Counted from the first letter of the stretch, positions 17,011 to 25,815 are shown. The stretch: 31,597 nucleotides of DNA from an uncultured Muribaculaceae bacterium (GCA_910579605.1 CAJTUG010000027.1:1258-32854), one strand, 5' to 3'. The notes: generated from the sequence alone by a model not told the origin. Made by a program: numbers and translations.

Positions 17011-17056
17011 TTCAACCTCATAGAGTTTAAGGGCTTTATGAGGTTGAATTTTTTTT
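17011..17056 (+). terminator. Rho-independent terminator after the porin gene
   Basis: A perfect 12-bp stem (TTCAACCTCATA, 17011-17022, with TATGAGGTTGAA, 17037-17048) encloses a 14-base loop and is followed by eight T (17049-17056). It lies 27 bases after the porin stop. Confidence 0.9.
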
Positions 17057-17076
17057 GAAAAATAATTGCAATTTTA

Positions 17077-17108
17077 TTTGCATTTTGCTATTTTGTATTG
17101 TAATTTTG
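17077..17108 (+). promoter_or_regulatory. Promoter of the unrecognised two-gene unit
   Basis: TTTG (17077-17080), 20 bases, then TAATTTTG (17101-17108), an exact consensus match. It lies inside the longest open frame that begins near 17055, so translation must start later; the ATG at 17172 is the first suitable codon and leaves a leader of about 60 bases. Confidence 0.75.
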
Positions 17109-17171
17109 CAAGCAACAAAACAAATAAACAAAGATATAGACCCGCAAGGGATAAACACATCAATCGATACT

Positions 17172-17594
17172 ATGAAGAACACAACAACAAAAAGGAACAA
17201 TGAATTCAAGGCTTTGTGCGTGCGTATTATGCGCGGAGCTCGTAAACGTGGCGAAAATCTCAGTTTAGAAGAAATTATAGATAAGGCATTAGCTTGTAGG
17301 CCGACCGGATATTGGGTTAACTATGAAACTGCAAGCCGGCATGTATTGAAAGCTTTGCGCGGGACATTGGGTATTTCCCGTAGGCAAGCTCATCTATTCT
17401 GGCTTGATATGGCTAAAAAGGTAGAGCAGGTGATGATACAACAAAAGTTGCCATATAACAAGGCGTTGTCGTTTACGGTCAATTTTATGCGCCCCGAACG
17501 CTTCTATATCACCAGGCCTCATGCCCTCCGGCTCTTGCATGAGGCAACAAGGGAAGAAATTTCTAAGGGAATGCGGGATTTCGCCTTTACTTGA
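17172..17594 (+). CDS. Small basic helical protein of unknown function
   Basis: I do not recognise this gene. I choose ATG 17172 (140 residues) because the promoter at 17077-17108 lies inside any longer reading. The product has no signal peptide or membrane segment. It is basic and mostly helical: an Arg/Lys-rich start (MKNTTTKRNNEFKALCVRIM), a segment YWVNYETASRHVLKALRG that could pack as a helix pair, a central ISRRQAHLFWLDMAKKVEQVM helix and a final RPHALRLLHEATREE helix. The composition would fit nucleic-acid binding, but there is no clear helix-turn-helix signature. The next small gene begins 37 bases after its stop on the same strand, so the two probably share one transcript. Confidence 0.7.
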   Translation: MKNTTTKRNNEFKALCVRIMRGARKRGENLSLEEIIDKALACRPTGYWVNYETASRHVLKALRGTLGISRRQAHLFWLDMAKKVEQVMIQQKLPYNKALSFTVNFMRPERFYITRPHALRLLHEATREEISKGMRDFAFT

Positions 17595-17631
17595 GGTGAT
17601 AATTTAAACAAACAAGGAACACGCTGAAACT

Positions 17632-18018
17632 ATGAAAATCACACTATCAATTGAATCGATTTTGGGTGGAATTTATGCCCAATCGGCCTTATTGGAAGCA
17701 TTGGGACGTGCCGATCGTCCCAAGCTTCTGAGCCGGGCCAATGAAAAAGCGTTGAGAAGAATAATACGAGGAGCAGCAATAGAACTGGTGAGCCAATTGG
17801 GCGACCAAGTGGAGAGCCATAATCTGGATACGATAAAAATCGAGAAGGAGGATTTGATAGTTCTTGAATTTGCAACGGCAGGACAGCGTCCGAAAGCGGG
17901 ATTGTACTTTGAGAATTATCTTGTAGAATATATTTTGGCAATCGAATATGGCTATAGAATGCCCGAACTTAGGGTTAACATAAAGGATTGCGGCCGGATA
18001 AAACCGATGGATTATTAA
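17632..18018 (+). CDS. Small soluble protein of unknown function
   Basis: I do not recognise this gene. The 128-residue product has no signal peptide or membrane helix. It opens with a strand-helix pattern (MKITLSIESILGGIYAQSALLEAL), has a basic helical centre (NEKALRRIIRGAAIELVSQL) and ends in mixed strands with a Tyr-rich stretch (YFENYLVEYILAIEYGYRM). From memory, small proteins with a similar MKITxSIxxIL start and LxxxLEYALA-like helix occur in Bacteroidales phage-like clusters, but I cannot confirm a relation. It follows the 17172 gene by 37 bases and probably shares its promoter. A hairpin terminator lies about 130 bases downstream. Start ATG 17632 is the only plausible one. Confidence 0.7.
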   Translation: MKITLSIESILGGIYAQSALLEALGRADRPKLLSRANEKALRRIIRGAAIELVSQLGDQVESHNLDTIKIEKEDLIVLEFATAGQRPKAGLYFENYLVEYILAIEYGYRMPELRVNIKDCGRIKPMDY

Positions 18019-18060
18019 ATTGTTATAGACCGGGGGCTTTGGCTCTATTTGCATTTTAAA

Positions 18061-18145
18061 TTTAAGCAAGTCTTAAAATTAATACTCAGATTGGACAATT
18101 ACGGGCAGAGAGGTGCTTTATATCATCTGTTGCGACTTGCTTAAA
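18061..18145. repeat. 12-bp perfect inverted repeat around 61 bases
   Basis: TTTAAGCAAGTC (18061-18072) and its exact reverse complement GACTTGCTTAAA (18134-18145) flank 61 bases that hold no ORF. The pair lies after the stop of the 17632 gene and just before the shared terminator. It may fold the 3' end of that transcript or mark the ends of a very small element. Confidence 0.6.
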
Positions 18146-18150
18146 ACTAT

Positions 18151-18185
18151 ACAAGGGCAGAATATATTCCGCCCTTGTGATTTTT
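18151..18185. terminator. Bidirectional terminator between the unknown pair and gdhA
   Basis: An 8-bp stem (ACAAGGGC with GCCCTTGT), extended by three further pairs after one mismatch, is followed by GATTTTTG on the plus strand. It sits between convergent genes. The T run on the minus side is weaker, so termination of gdhA here is less certain than termination of the plus-strand unit. Confidence 0.7.
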
Positions 18186-18200
18186 GATTATATTTGATGG

Positions 18201-19541
18201 TTATAGCACTCCTTGCGCCATCATAGCGTCGGCAACTTTGATAAAACCGGCGATATTAGCACCTCTGACGTAATTGACATAATTATCGTCGATACGGCCG
18301 TATTTTACGCATTGCGCATGGATATCGGCCATTATGGCTTGCAGCTTTCTGTCTACTTCTTCTGCTGTCCAAGATAGTTTCTGAGAGTTTTGCGCCATTT
18401 CAAGGCCTGATGTAGCAACACCTCCTGCGTTTGCGGCTTTGCCTGGAGCATATAGTATGCGGGAGTTGATGAATTTGTGTACAGCCGGTGCTGTGGATGG
18501 CATGTTTGCGCCCTCGCTCACAGCTATACATCCTTGAGCAAGGAGTGCGTCGGCGTCTGAATCGTCGAGTTCGTTTTGTGTTGCCGAAGGCATTGCGATG
18601 TCGCATTTGACGAGTTTCCAAGGTCGTTGCCCGTGGAAATACTGCAAAGAGGGATACTTATCGGGGACTTGGGAAAGGCGTCCTCTCCAATAACATTTGA
18701 GTTCGAAAATATAATCGAATTGTTCTTGCGATAAACCTTCGGGGGCGATAATAGCACCATCGGAGTCGCTTAGAGATACGACTATGCCGCCAAGTTCCAT
18801 TATTTTCTGTGCGGTATATAGCGCCACGTTTCCGGCGCCTGAAATTGCCACTCGCTTCCCTTTTATGTCCACACCTTTTGTTGCCAACATGTTGAGGAGG
18901 AAATAGCAGTTGCCGTATCCTGTGGCTTCAGGGCGCATGAGGGAACCGCCGAATGCGAGCCCTTTGCCGGTAAATGAGCCGGTGAATTGGCGAGTCATTT
19001 TCTTGTAGTAACCATACATATAGCCAACTTCTCTTGCCCCGACACCTATATCGCCAGCAGGCACGTCGGTATCCGCACCGAGTTGCCGCCATAGTTCGGC
19101 GACGAAAGCTTGGCAGAAGCGCATGATTTCCATGTTGCTTTTACCTTTTGGGGAGAAATCGCTTCCGCCTTTTGCCCCACCCATAGCGAGGGTTGTGAGG
19201 GAATTTTTGAAAGTTTGCTCAAAGGCGAGAAATTTGAGGATAGAAAGGTTTACGGAAGAATGGAATCGGATTCCTCCTTTATATGGCCCGATTGCATTAT
19301 TATGCTGCACACGGTAGCCCATATTGTTGCGTACTTTGCCTTTGTCGTCGACCCAAGATACACGGAAAGAGAAAATACGATCGGGGATGCAAAGGCGCTC
19401 AATCAGGTTTACGTTGTCGTACTCTGGACGTTGGTTGTACAAATCTTCGATGGAATAGAGGACTTCTTCGACAGCCTGATGATATTCAGGTTCATAGGGG
19501 AAGCGGCGCTTGAGATCGGCCAAAACTTGCTCAGTTTTCAT
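18201..19541 (-). CDS. gdhA: Glutamate dehydrogenase, hexameric, probably NADP-dependent
   Basis: Reversibly makes glutamate from 2-oxoglutarate, ammonia and NAD(P)H in the cytoplasm, a main ammonium-assimilation step in Bacteroidales. The 446-residue length is standard for the small hexameric class. Glutamate-site motifs are intact: GPYKGGIRFH (K88), GGAKGGSDF (K124) and the catalytic-Asp motif PAGDIGVGAREVGYM (D164). The dinucleotide fold is seen at VAISGAGNVALYTAQK. NADP preference is inferred from overall similarity to bacterial biosynthetic enzymes, not from a decisive residue. A promoter is visible 30 bases upstream and a terminator lies after the gene, so it is probably monocistronic. 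Confidence 0.96.
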   Translation of the reverse strand: MKTEQVLADLKRRFPYEPEYHQAVEEVLYSIEDLYNQRPEYDNVNLIERLCIPDRIFSFRVSWVDDKGKVRNNMGYRVQHNNAIGPYKGGIRFHSSVNLSILKFLAFEQTFKNSLTTLAMGGAKGGSDFSPKGKSNMEIMRFCQAFVAELWRQLGADTDVPAGDIGVGAREVGYMYGYYKKMTRQFTGSFTGKGLAFGGSLMRPEATGYGNCYFLLNMLATKGVDIKGKRVAISGAGNVALYTAQKIMELGGIVVSLSDSDGAIIAPEGLSQEQFDYIFELKCYWRGRLSQVPDKYPSLQYFHGQRPWKLVKCDIAMPSATQNELDDSDADALLAQGCIAVSEGANMPSTAPAVHKFINSRILYAPGKAANAGGVATSGLEMAQNSQKLSWTAEEVDRKLQAIMADIHAQCVKYGRIDDNYVNYVRGANIAGFIKVADAMMAQGVL

Positions 19542-19570
19542 TTTGAAAATGTTATTATTGGAAATCGCCG

Positions 19571-19602
19571 CAAAATTACAATTTTACTGCGACATACACA
19601 AG
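19571..19602 (-). promoter_or_regulatory. Promoter of gdhA
   Basis: On the minus strand CTTG (19602-19599), 20 bases, then TAATTTTG (19578-19571). The -7 box is exact and the -33 box differs at its first base. It leaves a leader of about 25 bases before the gdhA ATG. Confidence 0.55.
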
Positions 19603-19666
19603 CAAAATGACATTGAAAATACTGTTTTGCGAGCAAAGCAAACAAGAGCAATGCGATATATTCTGA

Positions 19667-20884
19667 TTAGATTATCGAGAGGTATGATTTTGCGATGTTT
19701 GGGGCCGCAAACCTTGCGGCAGCGTTGCGGAGATCAGCTTCGTTGAATGGTTCTTCCAAGGCTTTGGTTATGGCACGAGCAAATGCTTGCGTGTCGTAAG
19801 GTTCTACGAGGTAGCCAGTCGATCCATTTTCAATAATGTCGGATTGTCCGCCACTGTTGAATGCTATTGGCACCGTACCTGAGGCTTGGGCTTCTACGAG
19901 TGTCCCGGGAAGGGTCTCAAATAGGGATGTAGATATTAGGACGTCGGCGTGGGCATAGATTTGCCGAAGTTTATCTTTATCGGAAACTGTTCCGAGGCAA
20001 ATATGTGGGAATCGTAGTTTTTCAAGAGCTTGCGGGTCTCTTATTTCGCCGAAGAAAACAGCTGTTGCATTGCATTGCTTCATTGCATTGAGCGTTTCCA
20101 CAGCATATGGGAGGCCTTTTATTGGGTCGTCGAGACGAGCTGCACCCATAAGTATGATTTTACCAGAAGATGGCAGACCTAAGGCGGTTCTTGCGACAGA
20201 TGGATTTGTCGTGAATTCATCTATAGGGAAAGCATTTGGAATCAGGTGTATTCTTGCGTCTTTGAGAAGGGTGCTCTCACGACATTTTTCTAATAACCAA
20301 GAACTTACCGCCACGAATGTTATAGGAACCCTTGAATAGAATTCTTTTTTTTGCCGCCAAGTTTTGGATGCGAGATCTCTGTGAGACGCCTTTGAGCCGA
20401 GCAGGGGACAATTTGCGCAACCTTGGGGAGCGATGAAATTACGGCAAAGGCCTGCGTGATGGCATATTGCGGTGGCGTTCCACATGTCGTGCATAGTCCA
20501 GACAATGCGTTTACCCATTTTTGCCAAGCGCTCTATGCCTGCGAGCGATAACATGCCCTGATTAACCCAATTGAGGATTATGACATCGGCGTCTTTTACA
20601 AGAGGATGCTTCCAAATGTGGTAACCGTCTGAAGCGATTGAAATTTTGAAAAGTGTATCTCTATTGAATCCGTTGGCGGCAAATATGCGCAAATGTTCTT
20701 TGTAGAAAGGTATACGCAAGCCTATGGGGATTTTAAACCGGGCTACATCGGGATTTATTGTTTGCTTATGCAGGACGAGCATTGAGGCGTCGACACCCAT
20801 ATTCCTCAAAGCCTCCAAAAGTCTCAGTGACACCACCGATGCCCCACCCCGGGAATCGCTATGATTTACTATAAGCACTTTCAT
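19667..20884 (-). CDS. Family 4 glycosyltransferase
   Basis: A GT-B fold glycosyltransferase of 405 residues that adds a sugar from a nucleotide donor during surface-glycan assembly. The N-terminal domain opens with VLIVNHSDSRGGASVVSLRLLEAL. The donor domain has the retaining-GT signature FETLPGTLVEAQASG, with E323 and E331 spaced by seven residues, followed by VPIAFNSGGQSDII. After WTMHDMWNAT a Cys/His cluster follows (C141, H142, H143, C147, C156, C159), known from a subgroup of these enzymes and possibly metal binding. Its ATG overlaps the flippase stop as ATGA, so the two are translationally coupled. It is the last gene of the efflux-glycan operon. Acceptor and donor are unknown. Confidence 0.92.
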   Translation of the reverse strand: MKVLIVNHSDSRGGASVVSLRLLEALRNMGVDASMLVLHKQTINPDVARFKIPIGLRIPFYKEHLRIFAANGFNRDTLFKISIASDGYHIWKHPLVKDADVIILNWVNQGMLSLAGIERLAKMGKRIVWTMHDMWNATAICHHAGLCRNFIAPQGCANCPLLGSKASHRDLASKTWRQKKEFYSRVPITFVAVSSWLLEKCRESTLLKDARIHLIPNAFPIDEFTTNPSVARTALGLPSSGKIILMGAARLDDPIKGLPYAVETLNAMKQCNATAVFFGEIRDPQALEKLRFPHICLGTVSDKDKLRQIYAHADVLISTSLFETLPGTLVEAQASGTVPIAFNSGGQSDIIENGSTGYLVEPYDTQAFARAITKALEEPFNEADLRNAAARFAAPNIAKSYLSII

Positions 20885-22395
20885 TTGCGGAGAAATTTGG
20901 CGGCAACAGGGCCAAGGAGATCCTTTGGTTTAATCTTTTCTATTTTAATGACTATTGCGATGTATGCCAGGAGCAATAGTGCGCGTATGACAGCATTGGC
21001 AGCTTCGTGGAAATTTAACATGGGCAGCAGTATCACGCCAAGGCTGTAGAGAACAGCCGCAATGGCGAAATATGCCAGTATCCGAGTTGTCTGATAGCCT
21101 ATGGGATATTTTACATTTCCGACGAAATAGCTCACAATCATCATTGTGGCATAGCTGCACAGCGCGGCAATTGCGCAGCCCATATATTTGATATGGGGCA
21201 CAAGGATGATGTTTAAAGTAACGGTAACGGCAAGTCCGAGAAGAGAGAACCAGGCTCCATACATTGTTTTATCTGTGAGCTTATACCAGAGACTCAGATT
21301 GAAAAAAATGCCGAAGAAGAGTTCTGCCAACATGACGATAGGCACTACATCGAGACCGCTGAAATACCTTGGCGAGATAAAATATTTGATTACACCAAGA
21401 TAGAACATGACGCCCAAGAAAATGAACAGGGCGAATATTACGAAATATTTCATCGCATCGCGGTATGCTTGTTTTTTTCCGTCGCCTTCTTCTTTGTTTC
21501 GTGCGAATATGAAGGGTTCGTATGCGAAACGGAAAGCCTGAAGGAAAACGAGTAATATAACGGCGATTTTATAATTAGCCCCGTATATTCCGAGTCCATA
21601 CATTGCTTCGGAATAATCGGTGATGAGTTTCGGGTATATGATTTTATCTATGGTCTGGTTCATTATACCGGCTACCCCAAGAACAAGAAGCGGCAAGGAG
21701 TAGAGTATTATCTCACGCCAAAGTGTTGGGTTGAATCGCCATCGGAAACCCCTCAAATCCGGCAACATCATGATAAAATTGACTAATGAAGCAATGAGGT
21801 TTGCCAAGAAAATATATCCAATGCTGAAATCCGGGCGATAGAACCACGACACAGTTGCCTGAGCATGTTGCAGAAGCCATGGACATAGCAGGATGAAGAA
21901 AAGATTCAGGCCTATGTTGACTCCTATATTCACGAGCCTTATCACGGCAAATCTCATAGCTTTCTTTTGATAACGGAGGTAGCTGAAAGGGAGGGCCAGG
22001 AAGGCATCAACAGCTACACAAATTGCCATAATTGCAACGTATGACGGATGTCCGTCGCACTCCATCCACAATGTTACCGGCTCCAAGAACAGAAGCACTA
22101 AAAGCACAAAGGCCGTTGAAGAAACGGCCAAAGATATGAGACATGTAGAGTATACTTCTGTGGGGTCTTTCCACCTCTGATGGTTTGCGAAACGGAAGAA
22201 ACCTGTTTCAAGGCCGTAGATCAAGAAGACCATGACCAGAGCCACTACAGAATACATGAAAGTGACAACCCCATATTCCTCAACGGGGAACATTATAGTA
22301 TATAGGGGCACGAGCATCCAATTGAGGAACCGTCCGACAATAGAGCTCAGGCCGTATATAGCGGTGTCTTTAGCTAAACTTTTAATTCCTGCCAT
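20881..22395 (-). CDS. Oligosaccharide flippase (Wzx/MATE-like polysaccharide exporter)
   Basis: The 504-residue integral membrane protein has about 12-14 hydrophobic helices spread over its length and the typical start of polysaccharide flippases (KSLAKDTAIYGLSSIVGRFL), plus a mid-protein LLVLGVAGIMNQTIDKIIYP segment. Members flip lipid-linked oligosaccharides across the inner membrane. Its start overlaps the end of the upstream permease gene by 14 bases and its stop overlaps the glycosyltransferase start, so it is embedded in the operon rather than just adjacent. No Wzy polymerase, Wzz regulator or initiating transferase is present in the window, so the glycan pathway must be completed elsewhere or the protein serves a different lipid-linked substrate. 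Confidence 0.92.
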   Translation of the reverse strand: MAGIKSLAKDTAIYGLSSIVGRFLNWMLVPLYTIMFPVEEYGVVTFMYSVVALVMVFLIYGLETGFFRFANHQRWKDPTEVYSTCLISLAVSSTAFVLLVLLFLEPVTLWMECDGHPSYVAIMAICVAVDAFLALPFSYLRYQKKAMRFAVIRLVNIGVNIGLNLFFILLCPWLLQHAQATVSWFYRPDFSIGYIFLANLIASLVNFIMMLPDLRGFRWRFNPTLWREIILYSLPLLVLGVAGIMNQTIDKIIYPKLITDYSEAMYGLGIYGANYKIAVILLVFLQAFRFAYEPFIFARNKEEGDGKKQAYRDAMKYFVIFALFIFLGVMFYLGVIKYFISPRYFSGLDVVPIVMLAELFFGIFFNLSLWYKLTDKTMYGAWFSLLGLAVTVTLNIILVPHIKYMGCAIAALCSYATMMIVSYFVGNVKYPIGYQTTRILAYFAIAAVLYSLGVILLPMLNFHEAANAVIRALLLLAYIAIVIKIEKIKPKDLLGPVAAKFLRK

Positions 22396-23581
22396 TATGT
22401 GATGACGCCACCCTTGAGTGACGCAAGTCTAAGTATTTTGTAACCCATATTGCAGCCAGCATATATATGGCCGACAATATCCACATTGCTTTGAAAGGTT
22501 CGGCCGATTCTGCCAGGGAAGCGGCGTTGCTGTTTATACGGATAAAACCTTCCACACCCCATACTGCAGGGACACAGTTTCCGACCCAAGTCCATACTTG
22601 ATTCATTGCATATCTCGGCCATGTGAGACCAGACAGGAACAGGAATACTACAGATGTGAATACGATGATTATGAAAGCGGACTCCCGTTCTTTCATGAAT
22701 AAGTTGAGGGCTTGCCCCAAGAAAGCGGTGCCAAGGAGCATTGGGAATATAAAGAGGAGATAGTCTTTAGCTGCGCCGTAGTGTGGAAGGTTGAACATTT
22801 CGGGTATGTACCTGAGTACATATATTGCCATGGGAACATATAATAGGACATAGCACATTGCCCTCCCCCACACTCTTGCTGTTGCCGAAGAATTGTCGGG
22901 AGCGGAGAATCGGAATTTTTCGCGGCGAGTACCTCCTATCAAAGTTATTCCCAAAAGCATGCTTTGCTGCAGAATGAGGATAACGATACCCGGAATGACA
23001 AAAGAAGCAAAACCCTGCTCGGTATCGCCGAGGAAATTGCTCTCGCTCTTTACCGGCATTCCCCCGACAGCGAGGCTTGCGGCACCGAGGTTCCCTACTT
23101 TATCGCTGGTGACATCACCAATCACATCGAGCTGCAAGTCTGTGAGAGCACTCATAAAGGCCCTGTAGCGAAGGAGCAAGCTCATGTCGGAGTAGAATTC
23201 AACGTGAGCTGTTTCGCCCCGAGCAAGGGACTTTGCGTAGTCTGACGGTATGGTCATTATACCAAATACTTTTCCTTCTGCCATCAAGTTCCGTGCTTCG
23301 GGCATATCCGCAGCATAATCGTAGAGGAGTATCGAGGGCGAAGCGTCGGCTTTTTGCACGAGTTCACGCGACTGCGGCGTCCTTGAGTCGTCGACAACCG
23401 CTATTGGTATTTCCCTAACGACTTCGGGGTTATATATGAGAGTATATACCACGGGATATGCCAAAGGAAGGGCGAAGAAGAAAAGTAAAACACCGGGGTC
23501 GTGGACGACAGTTTTAAGCTCGCTTCTGAAAGCACGCCCAAAAGCCGTGAACCAATTTGATATGTATTTGAAGACATTCAT
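22382..23581 (-). CDS. ABC-2 type transporter permease, second copy
   Basis: I choose the ATG at 23581 (399 residues, MNVFKYISNWFTAFGRAFR), which begins 2 bases after the stop of the upstream permease gene; a start 30 bases earlier would overlap that gene. The layout is one N-terminal helix (LLFFFALPLAYPVVYTLIY), a large extracytoplasmic domain (about 50-200, with IAVVDDSRTPQSRELVQKA), then five helices in the C-terminal half, the plan of ABC2_membrane_3 proteins such as YbhR/YbhS. It probably pairs with the preceding permease. No ABC ATPase is encoded nearby. The end overlaps the flippase start by 14 bases. Confidence 0.9.
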   Translation of the reverse strand: MNVFKYISNWFTAFGRAFRSELKTVVHDPGVLLFFFALPLAYPVVYTLIYNPEVVREIPIAVVDDSRTPQSRELVQKADASPSILLYDYAADMPEARNLMAEGKVFGIMTIPSDYAKSLARGETAHVEFYSDMSLLLRYRAFMSALTDLQLDVIGDVTSDKVGNLGAASLAVGGMPVKSESNFLGDTEQGFASFVIPGIVILILQQSMLLGITLIGGTRREKFRFSAPDNSSATARVWGRAMCYVLLYVPMAIYVLRYIPEMFNLPHYGAAKDYLLFIFPMLLGTAFLGQALNLFMKERESAFIIIVFTSVVFLFLSGLTWPRYAMNQVWTWVGNCVPAVWGVEGFIRINSNAASLAESAEPFKAMWILSAIYMLAAIWVTKYLDLRHSRVASSHNGRN

Positions 23582-23583
23582 TA

Positions 23584-24750
23584 TCAAGGTACATAAACAG
23601 GTTTGAGGCAAGCTCTTTTAAGCCTTGCGACGAGAATACCGCCAAACAAAGAGAATAAAATCAGAGCCACGAAATAATAGCGGGAGAAGAATAGAGGATA
23701 CCCGTTGAGAGCTTCGTTGAAATAAATCAGCAACCAGTATCTGACGGGAGCGAGATAGCTGAATACAGCCAGCGCTCCATACATATCTTCTACCGGGAAA
23801 GAGAATCCGGTGAAAGAGAAGGACAGAATACCGAAAAGGCTGCAAATGCTGAAAGCGAGCCGCGGATTCGGGAGCACAGAGCAAATGAATACGGCAAACA
23901 TCTGGTATGCCGGAACCATAAGCAATGTAGCCGCCACGACTGCACCTAAACTGCCATTCATGGGGAAATGCCTCCAGCCGAAGAGCAACCATAGAATAAA
24001 TAACCCTACAGCCGAGAATATCACGGTCATTGGCAATAGTTTTCCGGCGAGAGCTACCCATATATTATCGTGGGCAGTGGCAAGCCACTGGCGCGATGTA
24101 TCATGTTTGATTTCTATGGTGATTGTGAATACTGTCATCAGCATAACCATCAAAGCGAAGGTTGCCATAGAAAAAGACGGCGTGAGGTAGTATGAATAGT
24201 TCATCCAAGGATTGCCTATTGCGTTTATACCCAAGTCTAATGGCTTAATCAAGGCTTCGGAGGCTTGCGGGGCTACCCCCATGCTTGACAATACATTCTG
24301 TATTACTCCACCTGCGGTAGCTACTGCTACCGATTTAAAGCCTTTGAAAGCAAGAGTTCCCGGAACGAAATAAGTCATATTTGAGTAATACTCCAAAGTA
24401 GGAGAATTACCGGCGAGTGCATCTCGTTGGAAATTAGCCGGAATTACGAAAAAACCGAAGACTTCTCCTGTACGCACTTTCTCGAGGGCTTGGTCGTAGC
24501 TTTCGACTTCAACCTTAACGTCGAGAAGCTCTGTTGCGTTGAGCGACCGCGTTACTTGCCGGCTCATCTCGGAATGATCCAAATCGACAACAGCAGTTGG
24601 CACATTCAGAGGCAATCCCGGCCAGAGAAGGTCTAAGAAAAATACAGCCACGAAGATAGGCACAAGAATCATGCCGAAAAGATACATCTTGCGGCTACAC
24701 ATGAGGCGAATCTGCCTTCGTGCGGTGTCTATGAATCCTGTATTTGCCAT
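23584..24750 (-). CDS. ABC-2 type transporter permease, first copy
   Basis: The 388-residue inner-membrane protein has the same plan as its downstream neighbour: one N-terminal helix (MYLFGMILVPIFVAVFFL), a large periplasmic domain (about 45-190, with VPTAVVDLDHSEMSRQVTR) and five C-terminal helices ending in LILFSLFGGILVARLKRA. The two permeases are diverged paralogues and probably form a heterodimer that works with the HlyD and TolC proteins encoded upstream, as in YbhG/YbhSR-type efflux. It starts 12 bases after the HlyD stop. Substrate is unknown; drugs, bile acids or envelope lipids are possible. Confidence 0.9.
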   Translation of the reverse strand: MANTGFIDTARRQIRLMCSRKMYLFGMILVPIFVAVFFLDLLWPGLPLNVPTAVVDLDHSEMSRQVTRSLNATELLDVKVEVESYDQALEKVRTGEVFGFFVIPANFQRDALAGNSPTLEYYSNMTYFVPGTLAFKGFKSVAVATAGGVIQNVLSSMGVAPQASEALIKPLDLGINAIGNPWMNYSYYLTPSFSMATFALMVMLMTVFTITIEIKHDTSRQWLATAHDNIWVALAGKLLPMTVIFSAVGLFILWLLFGWRHFPMNGSLGAVVAATLLMVPAYQMFAVFICSVLPNPRLAFSICSLFGILSFSFTGFSFPVEDMYGALAVFSYLAPVRYWLLIYFNEALNGYPLFFSRYYFVALILFSLFGGILVARLKRACLKPVYVP

Positions 24751-24762
24751 CTTTGTGCAGAA

Positions 24763-25776
24763 TCAATCGTTGTGGGAGTAAACAGCCGACATACCCGGGC
24801 GGAGATTCGGAATATCTTCCACAGGTTTCGCTTTTATTTTGAATGTGCGGCTATCGTAGCTTCCGGTGCTTTTTGTAGATCGCCATGTGGCGTAGCTGCC
24901 CATGTCGCGGATATAGTAGATTTCTACTTCAATTTCTTTCTTGTCTAAAGCCGGAATCATGACGTGTAATTTCTTACCCATGGTGAGATCGGCCAAAAGT
25001 TCTTCCCTGACATTGAATGTTACCCAACGTTTGTCGTTACGGAGCAGGCTCATGATAGGCGCTCCCAGAGAAACGAGTTCGCCTTCGGTAGGATATACCT
25101 GATCTATGGTTCCATCGAAAGGAGCAACGAGGTAGCTGTCGTCGAGGACTGCTTTAACTTGGCTGACCCCCGACCCGGCAGCCGATACAATTGCAGCAGC
25201 GCTTTGCTTGTCTTCGGACTGAGCGCCGGCCTTAGCGAGCGACAATTGGCTTGCGGCGGCATCTCTGCCGGCAACAGCGGCATCGTAGGCGGCCTTTGCT
25301 TCGTCGCGTTTCTGCTCAGAAATAACACCTTCGGCATAGAGGTTTTCCATGCGTTGATATGTTTTTTGAGTAATGGTGACAGCAGCTTCGGCTTGGCGAA
25401 GAAGGTCGGCAGCGGCGGCAATTATTTGCGAACGAGTACCGGCGTCGATTTTCTTGTTTTGAGCCCGAGCAACTTCTTGCATCGCTTCGGCCTCTCCGAG
25501 TTGAGCTTCGGCCACGGCGGAATGGATGTGTACCAAAGTGTCTCCGGCATGTACAGTATCACCTTCTTCTACGAAGAATTCCACTACACGCCCCGGTAGT
25601 TTACCAGAAATCCGTACTGTTGTTCCTTCCACTTGCCCTTCTATGTAGCTGTCGGGGCGATTCATCAGGAGGAATCCAATTATGGCAATAATTGCCACAG
25701 CCAGCACCACGCAGGCCATTGTGATAAGCAAAGCCTTGTTGGCGCGTTGTTCGGTGTTATTTTGTTCGTTTGCCAT
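24763..25776 (-). CDS. HlyD/EmrA-type membrane fusion protein
   Basis: The 337-residue periplasmic adaptor is anchored by one N-terminal helix (about residues 14-38). It has a split lipoyl domain (ISGKLPGRVVEFFVEEGDTV early, LVAPFDGTIDQVYPTEGELV later), an Ala/Glu-rich helical hairpin between (about 85-205) and a C-terminal beta-barrel ending LRPGMSAVYS. Such proteins bridge an inner-membrane pump to TolC. It lies 39 bases after tolC and 12 bases before the first permease, which fits a tripartite pump. The gene length is normal and the ATG at 25776 gives a short charged cytoplasmic tail (MANEQNNTEQRANK), as expected. Confidence 0.94.
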   Translation of the reverse strand: MANEQNNTEQRANKALLITMACVVLAVAIIAIIGFLLMNRPDSYIEGQVEGTTVRISGKLPGRVVEFFVEEGDTVHAGDTLVHIHSAVAEAQLGEAEAMQEVARAQNKKIDAGTRSQIIAAAADLLRQAEAAVTITQKTYQRMENLYAEGVISEQKRDEAKAAYDAAVAGRDAAASQLSLAKAGAQSEDKQSAAAIVSAAGSGVSQVKAVLDDSYLVAPFDGTIDQVYPTEGELVSLGAPIMSLLRNDKRWVTFNVREELLADLTMGKKLHVMIPALDKKEIEVEIYYIRDMGSYATWRSTKSTGSYDSRTFKIKAKPVEDIPNLRPGMSAVYSHND

Positions 25777-25815
25777 TATGGTATTTTTTAAGAATTATCA
25801 AATAGGTTATCGCAG

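Noticed and set aside
17055..17171. Upstream extension of the small gene at 17172
   Set aside because: The promoter boxes at 17077-17108 lie within it and the preceding terminator ends at 17056.
17172..18018. Toxin-antitoxin pair
   Set aside because: The sizes and order could fit, but neither protein shows a known toxin or antitoxin motif and there is no ATGA overlap, so I leave the function open.
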